Both the position numbers and the translations under genes were made by a program. Shown piece after piece: positions 1 to 6,049 of a stretch of 7,033 nt of DNA. Within the stretch, counting starts at the first letter, position 1. The number at the start of each line of letters is the position of its first letter. Below the pieces are notes generated by a model. It saw nothing but the letters and a program-made list of their open reading frames with translations. It did no database searches and was not told the DNA's origin. Source of the DNA: CAYTQK01 sp964439745 (lineage in GTDB: Bacteria; Desulfobacterota; Desulfobacteria; Desulfobacterales; Desulfosudaceae); NCBI GenBank assembly GCA_964439745.1, contig CAYTQK010000182.1, positions 1 to 7,033 of the forward strand. The letters are read 5' to 3'.

Positions 1-486
1 GGGGCCCGGCCGCCGGTCCTTAACTTCTCCCTCACCCGGGTGGCTGACCTGGGCCAGAAATTGTCCGACAAGTCCCCGCCCCGCCTGTTCATATCGTTTA
101 TGACCGAGGTGTTGGACGAGATTGACGGCCAGGCCCTCCGCCGGGGGCTGCGGGCCTGGCAGGAACTGGGGCAGCGGCTGATCCGGGAGGGGGATATCGA
201 CCCCGCCGCCGTTGTCCATGACTGGCTGACCCGTCCGGCCACGACCCAGACCGTGGCAGCCGGCCTGAACCAAGGCCTGGCCTGGATCAACCGGCTGGAA
301 GAAAGTCAACCCGGTACCCTGCGGACGTGCCTGGCCGGGGTGGCGGCCGGCACCGACCGGGACGAACTGAACCGGGCCGTCCGGCACCTGGCCGAGGCGG
401 TTCTGGACCAGCGGCCGCCCTTTTTCACCCTGGCCTGGCGCTCGGTCAAATTATATCTGCTGAGCTGGTTCAAGCGGACACCGTAA
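1..486 (+). CDS. Unrecognised protein, C-terminal part (5' end outside window)
   Basis: The reading frame is open from base 1 to the TAA at 484-486, giving 161 visible residues, so the true start lies upstream. A GTG at 40 is in frame but has no ribosome binding site before it, and the frame runs through it. I do not recognise the family. The visible part looks mostly helical and soluble: alternating charged and leucine-rich stretches (DEIDGQALRRGLRAWQELG, then AVRHLAEAVLDQ) and no clear signal peptide or long membrane segment. It ends in an aromatic, basic tail (LAWRSVKLYLLSWFKRTP) that could lie along a membrane, though this is speculative. Synonymous-site GC resembles the downstream genes, so nothing suggests transfer. 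It is followed by a 115-bp gap with a new promoter, so it probably ends a separate transcription unit. No function can be assigned. Confidence 0.7.
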   Translation, partial: GARPPVLNFSLTRVADLGQKLSDKSPPRLFISFMTEVLDEIDGQALRRGLRAWQELGQRLIREGDIDPAAVVHDWLTRPATTQTVAAGLNQGLAWINRLEESQPGTLRTCLAGVAAGTDRDELNRAVRHLAEAVLDQRPPFFTLAWRSVKLYLLSWFKRTP

Positions 487-533
487 TTCCCTGTCGCTTT
501 CATCCTCTGCCCCCGCTGATTGTAAAAAACACC

Positions 534-562
534 TTGACGTAATTCCGGGACGGCTGTATAGG
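534..562 (+). promoter_or_regulatory. sigma70-type promoter for the glycosyltransferase operon
   Basis: TTGACG at 534-539 (5 of 6 to the -35 consensus) and TATAGG at 557-562 (4 of 6 to the -10 consensus) are separated by exactly 17 bases. Transcription would start near 569, leaving about 33 nt of leader before the ATG at 602. The stretch is AT-richer than its surroundings. A second TATAAA at 563-568 matches the -10 better but lies too far from the -35 box. Confidence 0.6.
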
Positions 563-601
563 TATAAAGTTTTTTCCCGGTTTGGCCGGTGGGATGATTG
601 C

Positions 602-1921
602 ATGAATAAAAATAATGGAAATTCAAGAGATAAACTAATGCCTGCGGCAGACAGGGACAGGCCGCTGCGCATCTGTCTGTTGAGTTACCGCAGCAATCCC
701 CATTGCGGCGGCCAGGGCGTCTACGTCCGCAATCTCAGTTACGGATTGTCCCGCCTGGGACACCAGGTGGAGGTGGTCTCCGGGCCGCCGGATCCCCAGC
801 TCCTGGACGGGGTCAAGCTGACGCACCTGCCCTGCCTGGACCTGTACAATCCGGACAACATGTTCCGCACACCCTCCGCCCGGGAACTTTCCCGGCCGAT
901 CAACCTCATGGAATGGCTGGGCGTCTCGACCATGGGCTTTCCGGAGCCGTTTACCTTCGGACTGCGGGCCTATGGATTTTTGCGCAGCCGACTGCGGCAG
1001 TATGACATCATTCATGACAACCAGTGCCTCTCCTACGGCATCTGGGCCCTGGGCCGGCTGGCGCCGACGGTGGCCACCATTCACCACCCCATTACCCGGG
1101 ACCTGGAAATTGCCCTGCAAAGTACCCGTTCGCCCCTGGTGCGGCTGAAACACCGACGCTGGTACTCGTTTCTGGGGATGCAGAAACGGGTGTCCCGCTC
1201 CTTCCGCCGCATCATCACGGTCTCGGAGTGCGCCCGCAACGATATCAGTACCGATTTTCGCATTCCCCGCCATCGGTTCGCGGTGGTGCCCAACGGCATC
1301 AATACCGAGTTGTTTTATCCCATCCCGGAGATTGAACGGGAAAAACACCGGATCATCGTCACCAACAGCGCCGATACGCCCTTGAAGGGCCTCTATCACC
1401 TGCTGCGGGCGGTGGCCAAAATCTCGGCCGCGCGGCCGGTGGGCCTGACCGTCATCGGTAAACCCAAGGAGAACGGCGGTGTGGAAAGGCTCGTCGCCGA
1501 ACTCGGCATCGGGCGGCTGGTGCGCTTTACCGGCCGGGTCAGCAACGAGGAGTTTGTCCGGGAATATGCCCGCTCAACCGTGGCGGTGGTTCCTTCCATC
1601 TACGAGGGGTTCGGCCTGCCCGCCGGTGAGGCCATGGCCTGCGGAATCCCCGTTATCAGCACCTCCGGCGGGGCCCTGCCCGAGGTGGTCGGCCAGGCCG
1701 GGATGATCGTGCCGCCGAAAGACCCGGACGCCCTGGCCGCCGCCATTGTCCGCATCTTCGACAACCCGGAACTGGCCCGGCAGCTGGGCCAGCGGGGATA
1801 CCAGCGGGTGCATAGCCATTTTACCTGGGAAAAAGCGGCCGAACAGACCGTTTCCGTTTACCAAGAGGTGATTCGTGATTACCGCCGACTTCAGCCGGCT
1901 GAACATCAAGCCCGGTTTTAA
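602..1921 (+). CDS. GT4-family glycosyltransferase (GT-B fold)
   Basis: Retaining GT-B glycosyltransferase of 439 residues that would move a sugar from a nucleotide-sugar donor to an acceptor, probably at the cytoplasmic face of the membrane. The N-terminal Rossmann domain starts with LRICLLSY (22-29) and the glycine-rich loop GGQGVYVRNL (36-45); TIHHP lies at 159-163. The C-terminal donor domain has the VVPNGINTELF linker (228-238), the beta strand LTVIGKP (282-288) and the GT4 signature: EX7E with E335 and E343 in YEGFGLPAGEAMACG, followed by PVISTSGGALPEVV (350-363). Length is normal for the family. The ATG at 602 is preceded by a weak GGTGGGA; an ATG at 638 is an alternative that would remove 12 poorly conserved residues. 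The donor and acceptor cannot be read from the sequence. The overlap with the next gene indicates co-translation and a shared pathway, most likely surface polysaccharide, lipid-glycan or modified-metabolite synthesis. Confidence 0.93.
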   Translation: MNKNNGNSRDKLMPAADRDRPLRICLLSYRSNPHCGGQGVYVRNLSYGLSRLGHQVEVVSGPPDPQLLDGVKLTHLPCLDLYNPDNMFRTPSARELSRPINLMEWLGVSTMGFPEPFTFGLRAYGFLRSRLRQYDIIHDNQCLSYGIWALGRLAPTVATIHHPITRDLEIALQSTRSPLVRLKHRRWYSFLGMQKRVSRSFRRIITVSECARNDISTDFRIPRHRFAVVPNGINTELFYPIPEIEREKHRIIVTNSADTPLKGLYHLLRAVAKISAARPVGLTVIGKPKENGGVERLVAELGIGRLVRFTGRVSNEEFVREYARSTVAVVPSIYEGFGLPAGEAMACGIPVISTSGGALPEVVGQAGMIVPPKDPDALAAAIVRIFDNPELARQLGQRGYQRVHSHFTWEKAAEQTVSVYQEVIRDYRRLQPAEHQARF

Positions 1922-2585
1922 AATTTTAGACATCGGCTGCGGCGAAGGGCGCCACACCGCCGCCTCCTACCGCTTCCCGGACGTGACCGTGATCGGGGCG
2001 GACCTGGATTTTGCCTCCCTGCAAGGCGCCCGCCAGCGGCTGGACTTTCATGACCGCGTCGGCGAACACGGCGGCGGCGCCTGGGGCCTGTCGGTGACCG
2101 ACATCACCCGCCTGCCCTTTGCCGACGACAGTTTCGACCTGGTCATCTGCTCCGAGGTGCTGGAACATATCCCCGCGGACAAGGACGCCATGAAGGAACT
2201 GGTGCGGGTGGTCAAGCCCGGCTGCGACCTGGTGGTCAGCGTTCCCCGGTATTACCCGGAACGGATCTGCTGGGCCCTGTCGGACGAATATTTCAACGCC
2301 AACCAGGGGCATGTCCGCATTTATCGCAAAAAGCAATTGGTCAGCCGCCTGGAGCGGCTGGGGGTCCGGCAGTACGCCCGCCATTTCGCCCACAGCCTGC
2401 ATTCGCCCTACTGGTGGCTGAAATGCCTGGTCGGTCCCAACCGCGACGACTCGGCGCCGGTCAACCTCTATCACCGGTTTCTGTCCTGGGACATCATGCA
2501 GCGGCCGAAGATCACCCGCTTTACCAGCCGCCTGCTCAACCCGGTGCTGGGCAAGAGCCTGGTGCTCTATTTCAAAAAGGGATAA
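1875..2585 (+). CDS. Class I SAM-dependent methyltransferase (Methyltransf_11 type)
   Basis: A 236-residue methyltransferase with the Rossmann-like SAM fold. Motif I is ILDIGCGEG (17-25), the acidic residue after strand 2 is D43 in GADLD, an acidic loop VTDITRLPF lies at 74-82, and DSFDLVICSEVLEHI (85-99) followed by ELVRVVKPGCDLVVSVP (108-124) forms strands 4 and 5. The C-terminal ~100 residues carry a basic/aromatic region (SPYWWLKCLVG) that may bind the acceptor. The start is a GTG at 1875 lying inside the glycosyltransferase gene. It is supported by AAGAGGTG ending about 4 bases upstream and by motif I falling only 16 residues in; the 47-bp overlap with the previous gene implies translational coupling. 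The substrate is unknown; pairing with a GT4 enzyme suggests methylation of a glycan, a lipid carrier or a small glycosylated product. It ends cleanly at KKG, then 114 bases precede the next gene. Confidence 0.9.
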   Translation: MITADFSRLNIKPGFKILDIGCGEGRHTAASYRFPDVTVIGADLDFASLQGARQRLDFHDRVGEHGGGAWGLSVTDITRLPFADDSFDLVICSEVLEHIPADKDAMKELVRVVKPGCDLVVSVPRYYPERICWALSDEYFNANQGHVRIYRKKQLVSRLERLGVRQYARHFAHSLHSPYWWLKCLVGPNRDDSAPVNLYHRFLSWDIMQRPKITRFTSRLLNPVLGKSLVLYFKKG

Positions 2586-2605
2586 CCACTTCGCAAAAAG
2601 TTTCC

Positions 2606-2630
2606 TTGTTTATTTGATTCAAATGAACAA
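2606..2630. promoter_or_regulatory. 25-bp palindrome, probable operator upstream of the dehydratase gene
   Basis: The left arm TTGTTTATTTGA and right arm TCAAATGAACAA flank a single central T at 2618. Eleven of twelve positions are complementary and the other is T against G. It sits in an AT-rich island between the methyltransferase stop and the dehydratase start, 70 bases before the latter. The size and symmetry fit a dimeric repressor site, for example a TetR- or FadR-like regulator of acyl-CoA metabolism, but the regulator is not in the window. As RNA it would make an AU-rich hairpin with no following U-run, so a terminator role is less likely. Confidence 0.5.
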
Positions 2631-2646
2631 ACAAAAAGCAGGGGCG

Positions 2647-2659
2647 GGCGGCAGCCGCC
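2647..2659. repeat. GC-rich inverted repeat in the dehydratase leader
   Basis: GGCGGC, a central A, then GCCGCC form a perfect 13-base palindrome, followed by TGAC and four Ts (2664-2667). It could be a weak terminator for the methyltransferase operon or a structural element in the leader of the dehydratase mRNA. The U-run is short and the hairpin loop would be only three bases, so the terminator reading is weak. Confidence 0.35.
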
Positions 2660-2699
2660 TGACTTTTCGCCCGTCCGGAAGACCAACGAGGTGACCACC

Positions 2700-4151
2700 A
2701 TGATGATGACCGCCGAAGCCTACGAGGAAAGCCTGCGCCAGCTCAACCTGCGGGTTTTCATGTTTGGTGAAAAACTGGACAACGTGGTGGATAATCCCAT
2801 TATCCGCCCTTCCATGAACGCCGTGGCCAAGACCTACGAGCTGGCCCACCGGCCCGAACACCGCGACCTGATGACGGCCGTTTCCCACCTGAACGGGGCG
2901 GTCATCAACCGGTTCACCCACATTCACCAGAACGCCGACGACCTGGTCAAAAAAACCCGCATGGGGCGGCTGCTGGGCGGGGCCACCGGCTGCTGCTTCC
3001 AGCGCTGCGTGGGCATGGACGCGCTCAATGCCCTGTCCATCACCACCCACGACATCGACGCCAGCCACGGCACCGAATACCACCAGCGGTTCCTTGCGTA
3101 CCTGGCCTATGTCCAGGAAAATGACCTGACCTGCGACGGGGCCATGACCGATCCCAAGGGGGACCGTTCCCGGCCGCCCCACCAGCAAGTGGATCCGGAC
3201 ATGTACCTGCGGGTGACCGAGGTGAAGAGCGACGGCATCGTCGTCCGGGGGGCCAAGGCCCACCAGACCGGGGCCGTCAATTCCCACGAGATCATCGTCA
3301 TGCCCACCATCAGCATGCGGGAGGCGGATCGGGATTATGCCGTCTCCTTTGCCCTGCCCAGCGACGCAGAAGGCATTACCTATATCATGGGCCGGCAGTC
3401 CTGTGACACCCGCAAGCTGGAAGCCGGCACCGTCGACCGGGGCAATCCCTTTTTCGGCGGCCACGAGGCGCTGGTGGTCTTCGAGGACGTGTTCGTGCCC
3501 AATGAACGGATCTTCATGCTCAAGGAGCACGAGTTTGCCGGCCGGCTGGTGGAACAGTTTGCCGCCTATCACCGGCAGAGCTATGCCTGCAAGGTGGGCG
3601 TGGGCGACGTGCTCATCGGCGCCTCCCTGGCCGCGGCCGAGTACAACGGGGCGGACAAGGCCTCGCACATCCGCGACAAGCTGGTGGAGATGAATCACCT
3701 CAACGAGACGCTCTTCTCCGGCTCCCTGTCATGCGCCGCGGCCGGCCATGCCGAACCCAGCGGCACCTGGCTGGTGGACGTGCTGCTGGCCAACGTGTTC
3801 AAGCACAATGTCACCCGCTTTCCCTACGAGATCGCCCGGCTGGCCCAGGACATCGCCGGCGGCCTGATGGTCACCCTGCCGGCGGAAGCGGACTTCCAGC
3901 ATCCTGAAACGGGCCCCCTGCTGACCAAGTATTTCAAGGCCAGAGACGGGGTGCCGGTAGAGAACCGGCAGAAGATCCTGCGCCTGATCGAAAACATCAC
4001 CCTGGGCACGGCGGCGGTGGGCTACCTGACCGAATCCATGCACGGGGCCGGTTCGCCCCAGGCCCAGCGGATCATGATCACCCGGCTGGTCAACCTGGCC
4101 GAAAAAAAGAAAAAGGCCTGCCGGCTGTGCGGAATTGACGATGAGTGCTGA
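2700..4151 (+). CDS. abfD: 4-hydroxybutyryl-CoA dehydratase / vinylacetyl-CoA delta-isomerase family
   Basis: A FAD and [4Fe-4S] radical enzyme that dehydrates 4-hydroxybutyryl-CoA to crotonyl-CoA and can isomerise vinylacetyl-CoA; it belongs to the HpaB/acyl-CoA dehydrogenase-like fold. The ATG at 2700 is chosen because GAGGTGA (2688-2694) lies 5 bases upstream. From this start the residue numbers match the Clostridium aminobutyricum enzyme in the N-terminal half: R90, cluster ligands C99 and C103 (CFQRC), Q101, M149 and T190. Further on come E256, ligand H291, Y295, ligand C297, K298, E445 and A450, equivalent to E257, H292, Y296, C299, K300, E455 and A460. Thus all known active-site residues are present, but the H-to-C ligand spacing is one residue shorter (HRQSYAC against HRQSYGGC as I recall it). 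The C-terminal tail carries CRLC and a final Cys, which I do not expect in the family. Length 483 is close to the usual ~490. A GTG at 2691 is an alternative start. The last 11 bases overlap the next gene. Confidence 0.92.
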   Translation: MMMTAEAYEESLRQLNLRVFMFGEKLDNVVDNPIIRPSMNAVAKTYELAHRPEHRDLMTAVSHLNGAVINRFTHIHQNADDLVKKTRMGRLLGGATGCCFQRCVGMDALNALSITTHDIDASHGTEYHQRFLAYLAYVQENDLTCDGAMTDPKGDRSRPPHQQVDPDMYLRVTEVKSDGIVVRGAKAHQTGAVNSHEIIVMPTISMREADRDYAVSFALPSDAEGITYIMGRQSCDTRKLEAGTVDRGNPFFGGHEALVVFEDVFVPNERIFMLKEHEFAGRLVEQFAAYHRQSYACKVGVGDVLIGASLAAAEYNGADKASHIRDKLVEMNHLNETLFSGSLSCAAAGHAEPSGTWLVDVLLANVFKHNVTRFPYEIARLAQDIAGGLMVTLPAEADFQHPETGPLLTKYFKARDGVPVENRQKILRLIENITLGTAAVGYLTESMHGAGSPQAQRIMITRLVNLAEKKKKACRLCGIDDEC

Positions 4152-4434
4152 GACCGGGGGGGCGCCGCCGGAAACGGTCCGGCTGGTCTTCTGCGGCGGC
4201 TGCAATCCCGGGTATGATCGCCTGGCCGCGGCCGAAGACCTGGGCCGGTGGCTGGCGGATAATCCCGGTTATGTTCTGCTGCCGGAAGACACCCCCGGCG
4301 CCGCGGATATCGTTATCGCCGTCTGCGGCTGCGACTGCGCCTGCCCGGACCTGTCCGCCTGGTCCGGGGCGCGGATCATTACCATTACCAGCCGGGACGC
4401 GGTCGAGTCGCTGCTGGCCCGGCAGCGGCTGTAA
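4141..4434 (+). CDS. Small cysteine-rich CGGCNP-motif protein coupled to the dehydratase
   Basis: A 97-residue protein whose ATG overlaps the end of the dehydratase gene by 11 bases, so translation is probably coupled; a TTG six bases earlier (4135) is another possible start. After a short flexible leader, VRLVFCGGCNPGYDRLAAAEDL (13-34) carries a CX2C motif (C18, C21). A beta strand DIVIAVCGCDCACPDLS (57-73) then holds four cysteines in CXCXCXC spacing (C62, C64, C66, C68). The alternating pattern suggests a small alpha/beta domain with two facing cysteine clusters. There is no signal peptide or membrane segment. I recall short CGGCNP-YDR proteins from anaerobe genomes but know no established function. 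Iron-sulfur binding, a role in cluster delivery or repair, or a redox partner for the adjacent oxygen-sensitive enzyme are inferences from cysteine content and position only. Coding is supported by the tight overlap, the absence of other good frames and the plausible protein pattern. Confidence 0.82.
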   Translation: MSAETGGAPPETVRLVFCGGCNPGYDRLAAAEDLGRWLADNPGYVLLPEDTPGAADIVIAVCGCDCACPDLSAWSGARIITITSRDAVESLLARQRL

Positions 4435-4506
4435 ATTGCCGTCATGAAAAAAAGAAACGAATCGTCCAAACAATAAAACCGGTTTGCCAGAGCCAAGAGA
4501 CCTTTA

Positions 4507-5247
4507 ATGAGCTACCAGTTATCCCGCACCATAGATTATTTCCAGTCCACCACCGACGGCCGCATCAAGCTGGATTCCCTGGTCAAGATTCTCCAGAACG
4601 CCGCGCTGAATCACGTCCATGAAGCGGACCGGGATTCCCGGGTGCTGATCGCGGCCGGGTACGCCTGGATCCTGAACCGGATCCGGATCGACATTCTCCG
4701 TCATCCGCTCTACGGGGAAACCCTGACGGTGCGTACCTGGCACCGGGGGGCGCGGGGGTACAAGTCCTACCGGGACTACGAGATCCTGGCCGGGGACGAG
4801 ACCGTGGCCCTGGCCGCCAGCGCCTGGCTGTTCCTGGACCTGGAGCGCCGGCGGGTGGTGCGGGTGCCCAAGGAGACCAACGAGCTGTACGGTGTCAATC
4901 CAGCCGCCGCCCTGGACCATGACATCGAGGAGTGGCGTCCGGTCAAGAAGCTGGACCCGGAGTTTACCGTGGATATCACCACCCGCCGGTCGGATTACGA
5001 CATGCTGGGGCACGTCAACAACGCCGCCTATTTCGACTACCTGGATACCCTCATGCACCGGTTTATCCCGGAACAGCAGGCCTTGACCAGCGTTGCCATT
5101 CAGTACAACCGGGAAATCAACGGCCGCGTGGATCTCATCCGGGCCGGCATCAGCTCCGACGGACCGGGCCGATATCCCTTTATCCTGTATGACGACAGCG
5201 GCCTGTATGCCTGCGGGGAGATCGGTACGGCGGCAGCCGGCGCCTGA
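4507..5247 (+). CDS. Acyl-ACP thioesterase-like double-hotdog protein
   Basis: A 246-residue thioesterase that would hydrolyse an acyl-ACP or acyl-CoA to the free acid in the cytoplasm. The length fits bacterial members of the acyl-ACP thioesterase family (FatA/FatB-like), which have two hotdog domains. Domain 1 spans about 1-125: helix LVKILQNAALNHVHEA (25-40), AGYAWILNRIRIDILRHPLYGETLTVRTW (50-78) and RDYEIL (89-94). Domain 2 spans about 145-240 and contains DYDMLGHVNNAAYFDYLDTL (163-182), then the strand TSVAIQYNREI (194-204). In plant enzymes the corresponding motif is D-x-D-x-N-x-HVNN. Here D163, D165, H169 and N171-N172 are kept but the catalytic Asn two residues before the His is L167, which makes the motif look more like 4-hydroxybenzoyl-CoA thioesterases. 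The start has only a modest AAGAGA upstream (about 4496-4501). The gap to the Cys-rich gene is 72 bases with no clear terminator, so read-through from the dehydratase is likely. Substrate unknown; a short acyl-CoA from the neighbouring pathway is possible. Confidence 0.88.
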   Translation: MSYQLSRTIDYFQSTTDGRIKLDSLVKILQNAALNHVHEADRDSRVLIAAGYAWILNRIRIDILRHPLYGETLTVRTWHRGARGYKSYRDYEILAGDETVALAASAWLFLDLERRRVVRVPKETNELYGVNPAAALDHDIEEWRPVKKLDPEFTVDITTRRSDYDMLGHVNNAAYFDYLDTLMHRFIPEQQALTSVAIQYNREINGRVDLIRAGISSDGPGRYPFILYDDSGLYACGEIGTAAAGA

Positions 5248-5336
5248 ACCGGCCGGGCGGCAGTGGCGCTACCCCACGGGCCTCGCCGTCCGCCGGATTT
5301 TCCGCCGAGAAAACGATGGATTTTTTCCGGCAATCA

Positions 5337-5345
5337 TGCTATTAT
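5337..5345 (+). promoter_or_regulatory. Extended -10 promoter candidate for the acetate permease gene
   Basis: TG at 5337-5338, one base, then TATTAT at 5340-5345 (5 of 6 to the -10 consensus) form an extended -10. The -35 position at 17 bp spacing reads TGGATT, a poor match, which extended -10 promoters tolerate. It would give a leader of about 130 nt before the ATG at 5480. Confidence 0.4.
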
Positions 5346-5397
5346 AAAAAAAATGATTGGCGTCATCATAAACCCCATCATCTGATTGACCTTTTTT

Positions 5398-5415
5398 CCC
5401 GGCATCAAAGCCGGG
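5398..5415 (+). promoter_or_regulatory. Leader hairpin upstream of the acetate permease gene
   Basis: CCCGGC (5398-5403) and GCCGGG (5410-5415) are perfectly complementary around a six-base loop ATCAAA. Six Ts come before the stem and none directly after, so it is not a normal terminator for + strand transcription. It lies 64 bases before the ATG and would sit in the middle of the permease mRNA leader, where it could affect stability or protein or RNA binding. I do not recognise a known riboswitch class here. Confidence 0.4.
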
Positions 5416-5464
5416 CCTCGTTTGATTCCATTTTCATCGGCAGTGTGTTTCCGGAAATTTTTGT

Positions 5465-5473
5465 AAAAGGAGG
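5465..5473 (+). promoter_or_regulatory. Strong ribosome binding site of the permease gene
   Basis: AAAAGGAGG at 5465-5473 is a near-ideal Shine-Dalgarno sequence, six bases before the ATG at 5480. It is clearly stronger than any other in the window and fixes the permease start; it suggests high expression. Confidence 0.8.
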
Positions 5474-5479
5474 ATACCT

Positions 5480-6049
5480 ATGCAGAACAATCTTGCCAAC
5501 CCCGCCCCCCTGGGCCTGATGGGCTTCGGGATGACCACGGTCCTGTTGAATATTCACAATGCCGGTTTTTTCCCTTTAAGCGCCATGATTTTGTCCATGG
5601 GAATCTTTTACGGTGGTATCGCCCAGATCATTGCCGGTATCTTTGAATTCCGCAAGGGCAACACCTTCGGGCTGGTGGCCTTTCTGTCCTACGGCCATTT
5701 CTGGCTGACCCTGGTGGGTCTGCTGCTGCTGCCCCAGCTGGGCCTGGCCGAGGCCACCCCGGCCGGCTTCATGGGCTGGTACCTGTTTTTGTGGGGATTG
5801 TTCACCTTTTTCATGTACATCGGTACCTTGAAAAAGAACCGCGCCTTACAGACGATTTTCGGGACCCTGGTGATCCTTTTCTGGCTGCTGGCGCTCCACG
5901 ATTGGACCGGAATTGCCTGGATCGGCGTTGTCGCCGGGTATGAAGGCATTTTCTGCGGGGCCAGCGCCATTTACCTGGCCATGGCGGAAATCATCAACGA
6001 GGCCCATGGCAAGGTCCTGCTGCCCATCGGCGAACCCCGGGCCGGCTAA
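5480..6049 (+). CDS. satP: Acetate/succinate permease, GPR1/FUN34/YaaH (SatP) family
   Basis: An inner-membrane transporter of 189 residues, the normal size for the family (E. coli SatP is about 188), with six predicted membrane segments at roughly 10-28, 33-56, 64-86, 97-117, 121-140 and 144-170. The family signature NPAPLGL is at 7-13, followed by GFGMTTVLLNIHNAGF. The conserved FLSYGHFW segment is at 68-75, and a conserved G-I-A-Q-I-I-A-G-I-F-E stretch lies at 46-56. Members form hexameric channels and move acetate, and in some cases succinate, with protons. The short C-terminal tail (GKVLLPIGEP) is typical. The gene has its own candidate promoter, long leader and very strong ribosome binding site, and a terminator covering its stop codon, so it is probably a single-gene unit placed beside the acyl-CoA genes. 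Direction of transport (uptake or export of fermentation or oxidation products) cannot be told from sequence. Transfer of the symbol satP is by family resemblance. Confidence 0.92.
   Translation: MQNNLANPAPLGLMGFGMTTVLLNIHNAGFFPLSAMILSMGIFYGGIAQIIAGIFEFRKGNTFGLVAFLSYGHFWLTLVGLLLLPQLGLAEATPAGFMGWYLFLWGLFTFFMYIGTLKKNRALQTIFGTLVILFWLLALHDWTGIAWIGVVAGYEGIFCGASAIYLAMAEIINEAHGKVLLPIGEPRAG

Noticed and set aside
635..1399. A 254-codon open frame on the minus strand opposite the glycosyltransferase
   Set aside because: No recognisable motifs and no ribosome binding site; it mirrors the codon bias of the + strand gene.
1926..2474. Minus-strand open frame opposite the methyltransferase
   Set aside because: Shadow of a well-supported gene with intact SAM motifs.
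2619..3698. A 359-codon open frame on the minus strand opposite the dehydratase gene
   Set aside because: Its product is a Gly/His/Val-rich low-information sequence typical of the antisense of GC-rich genes; the + strand protein has clear family motifs.
4519..5058. Minus-strand open frame opposite the thioesterase
   Set aside because: Gly/Val/Gln-rich shadow; no motifs.
5235..5252. GCCGG/CCGGC hairpin across the thioesterase stop codon as a terminator
   Set aside because: Only five base pairs and no T-run afterwards.
5316..5519. A 67-codon + strand frame in the permease leader
   Set aside because: No ribosome binding site, biased to residues from AT-rich non-coding sequence, and overlaps the permease start in another frame.
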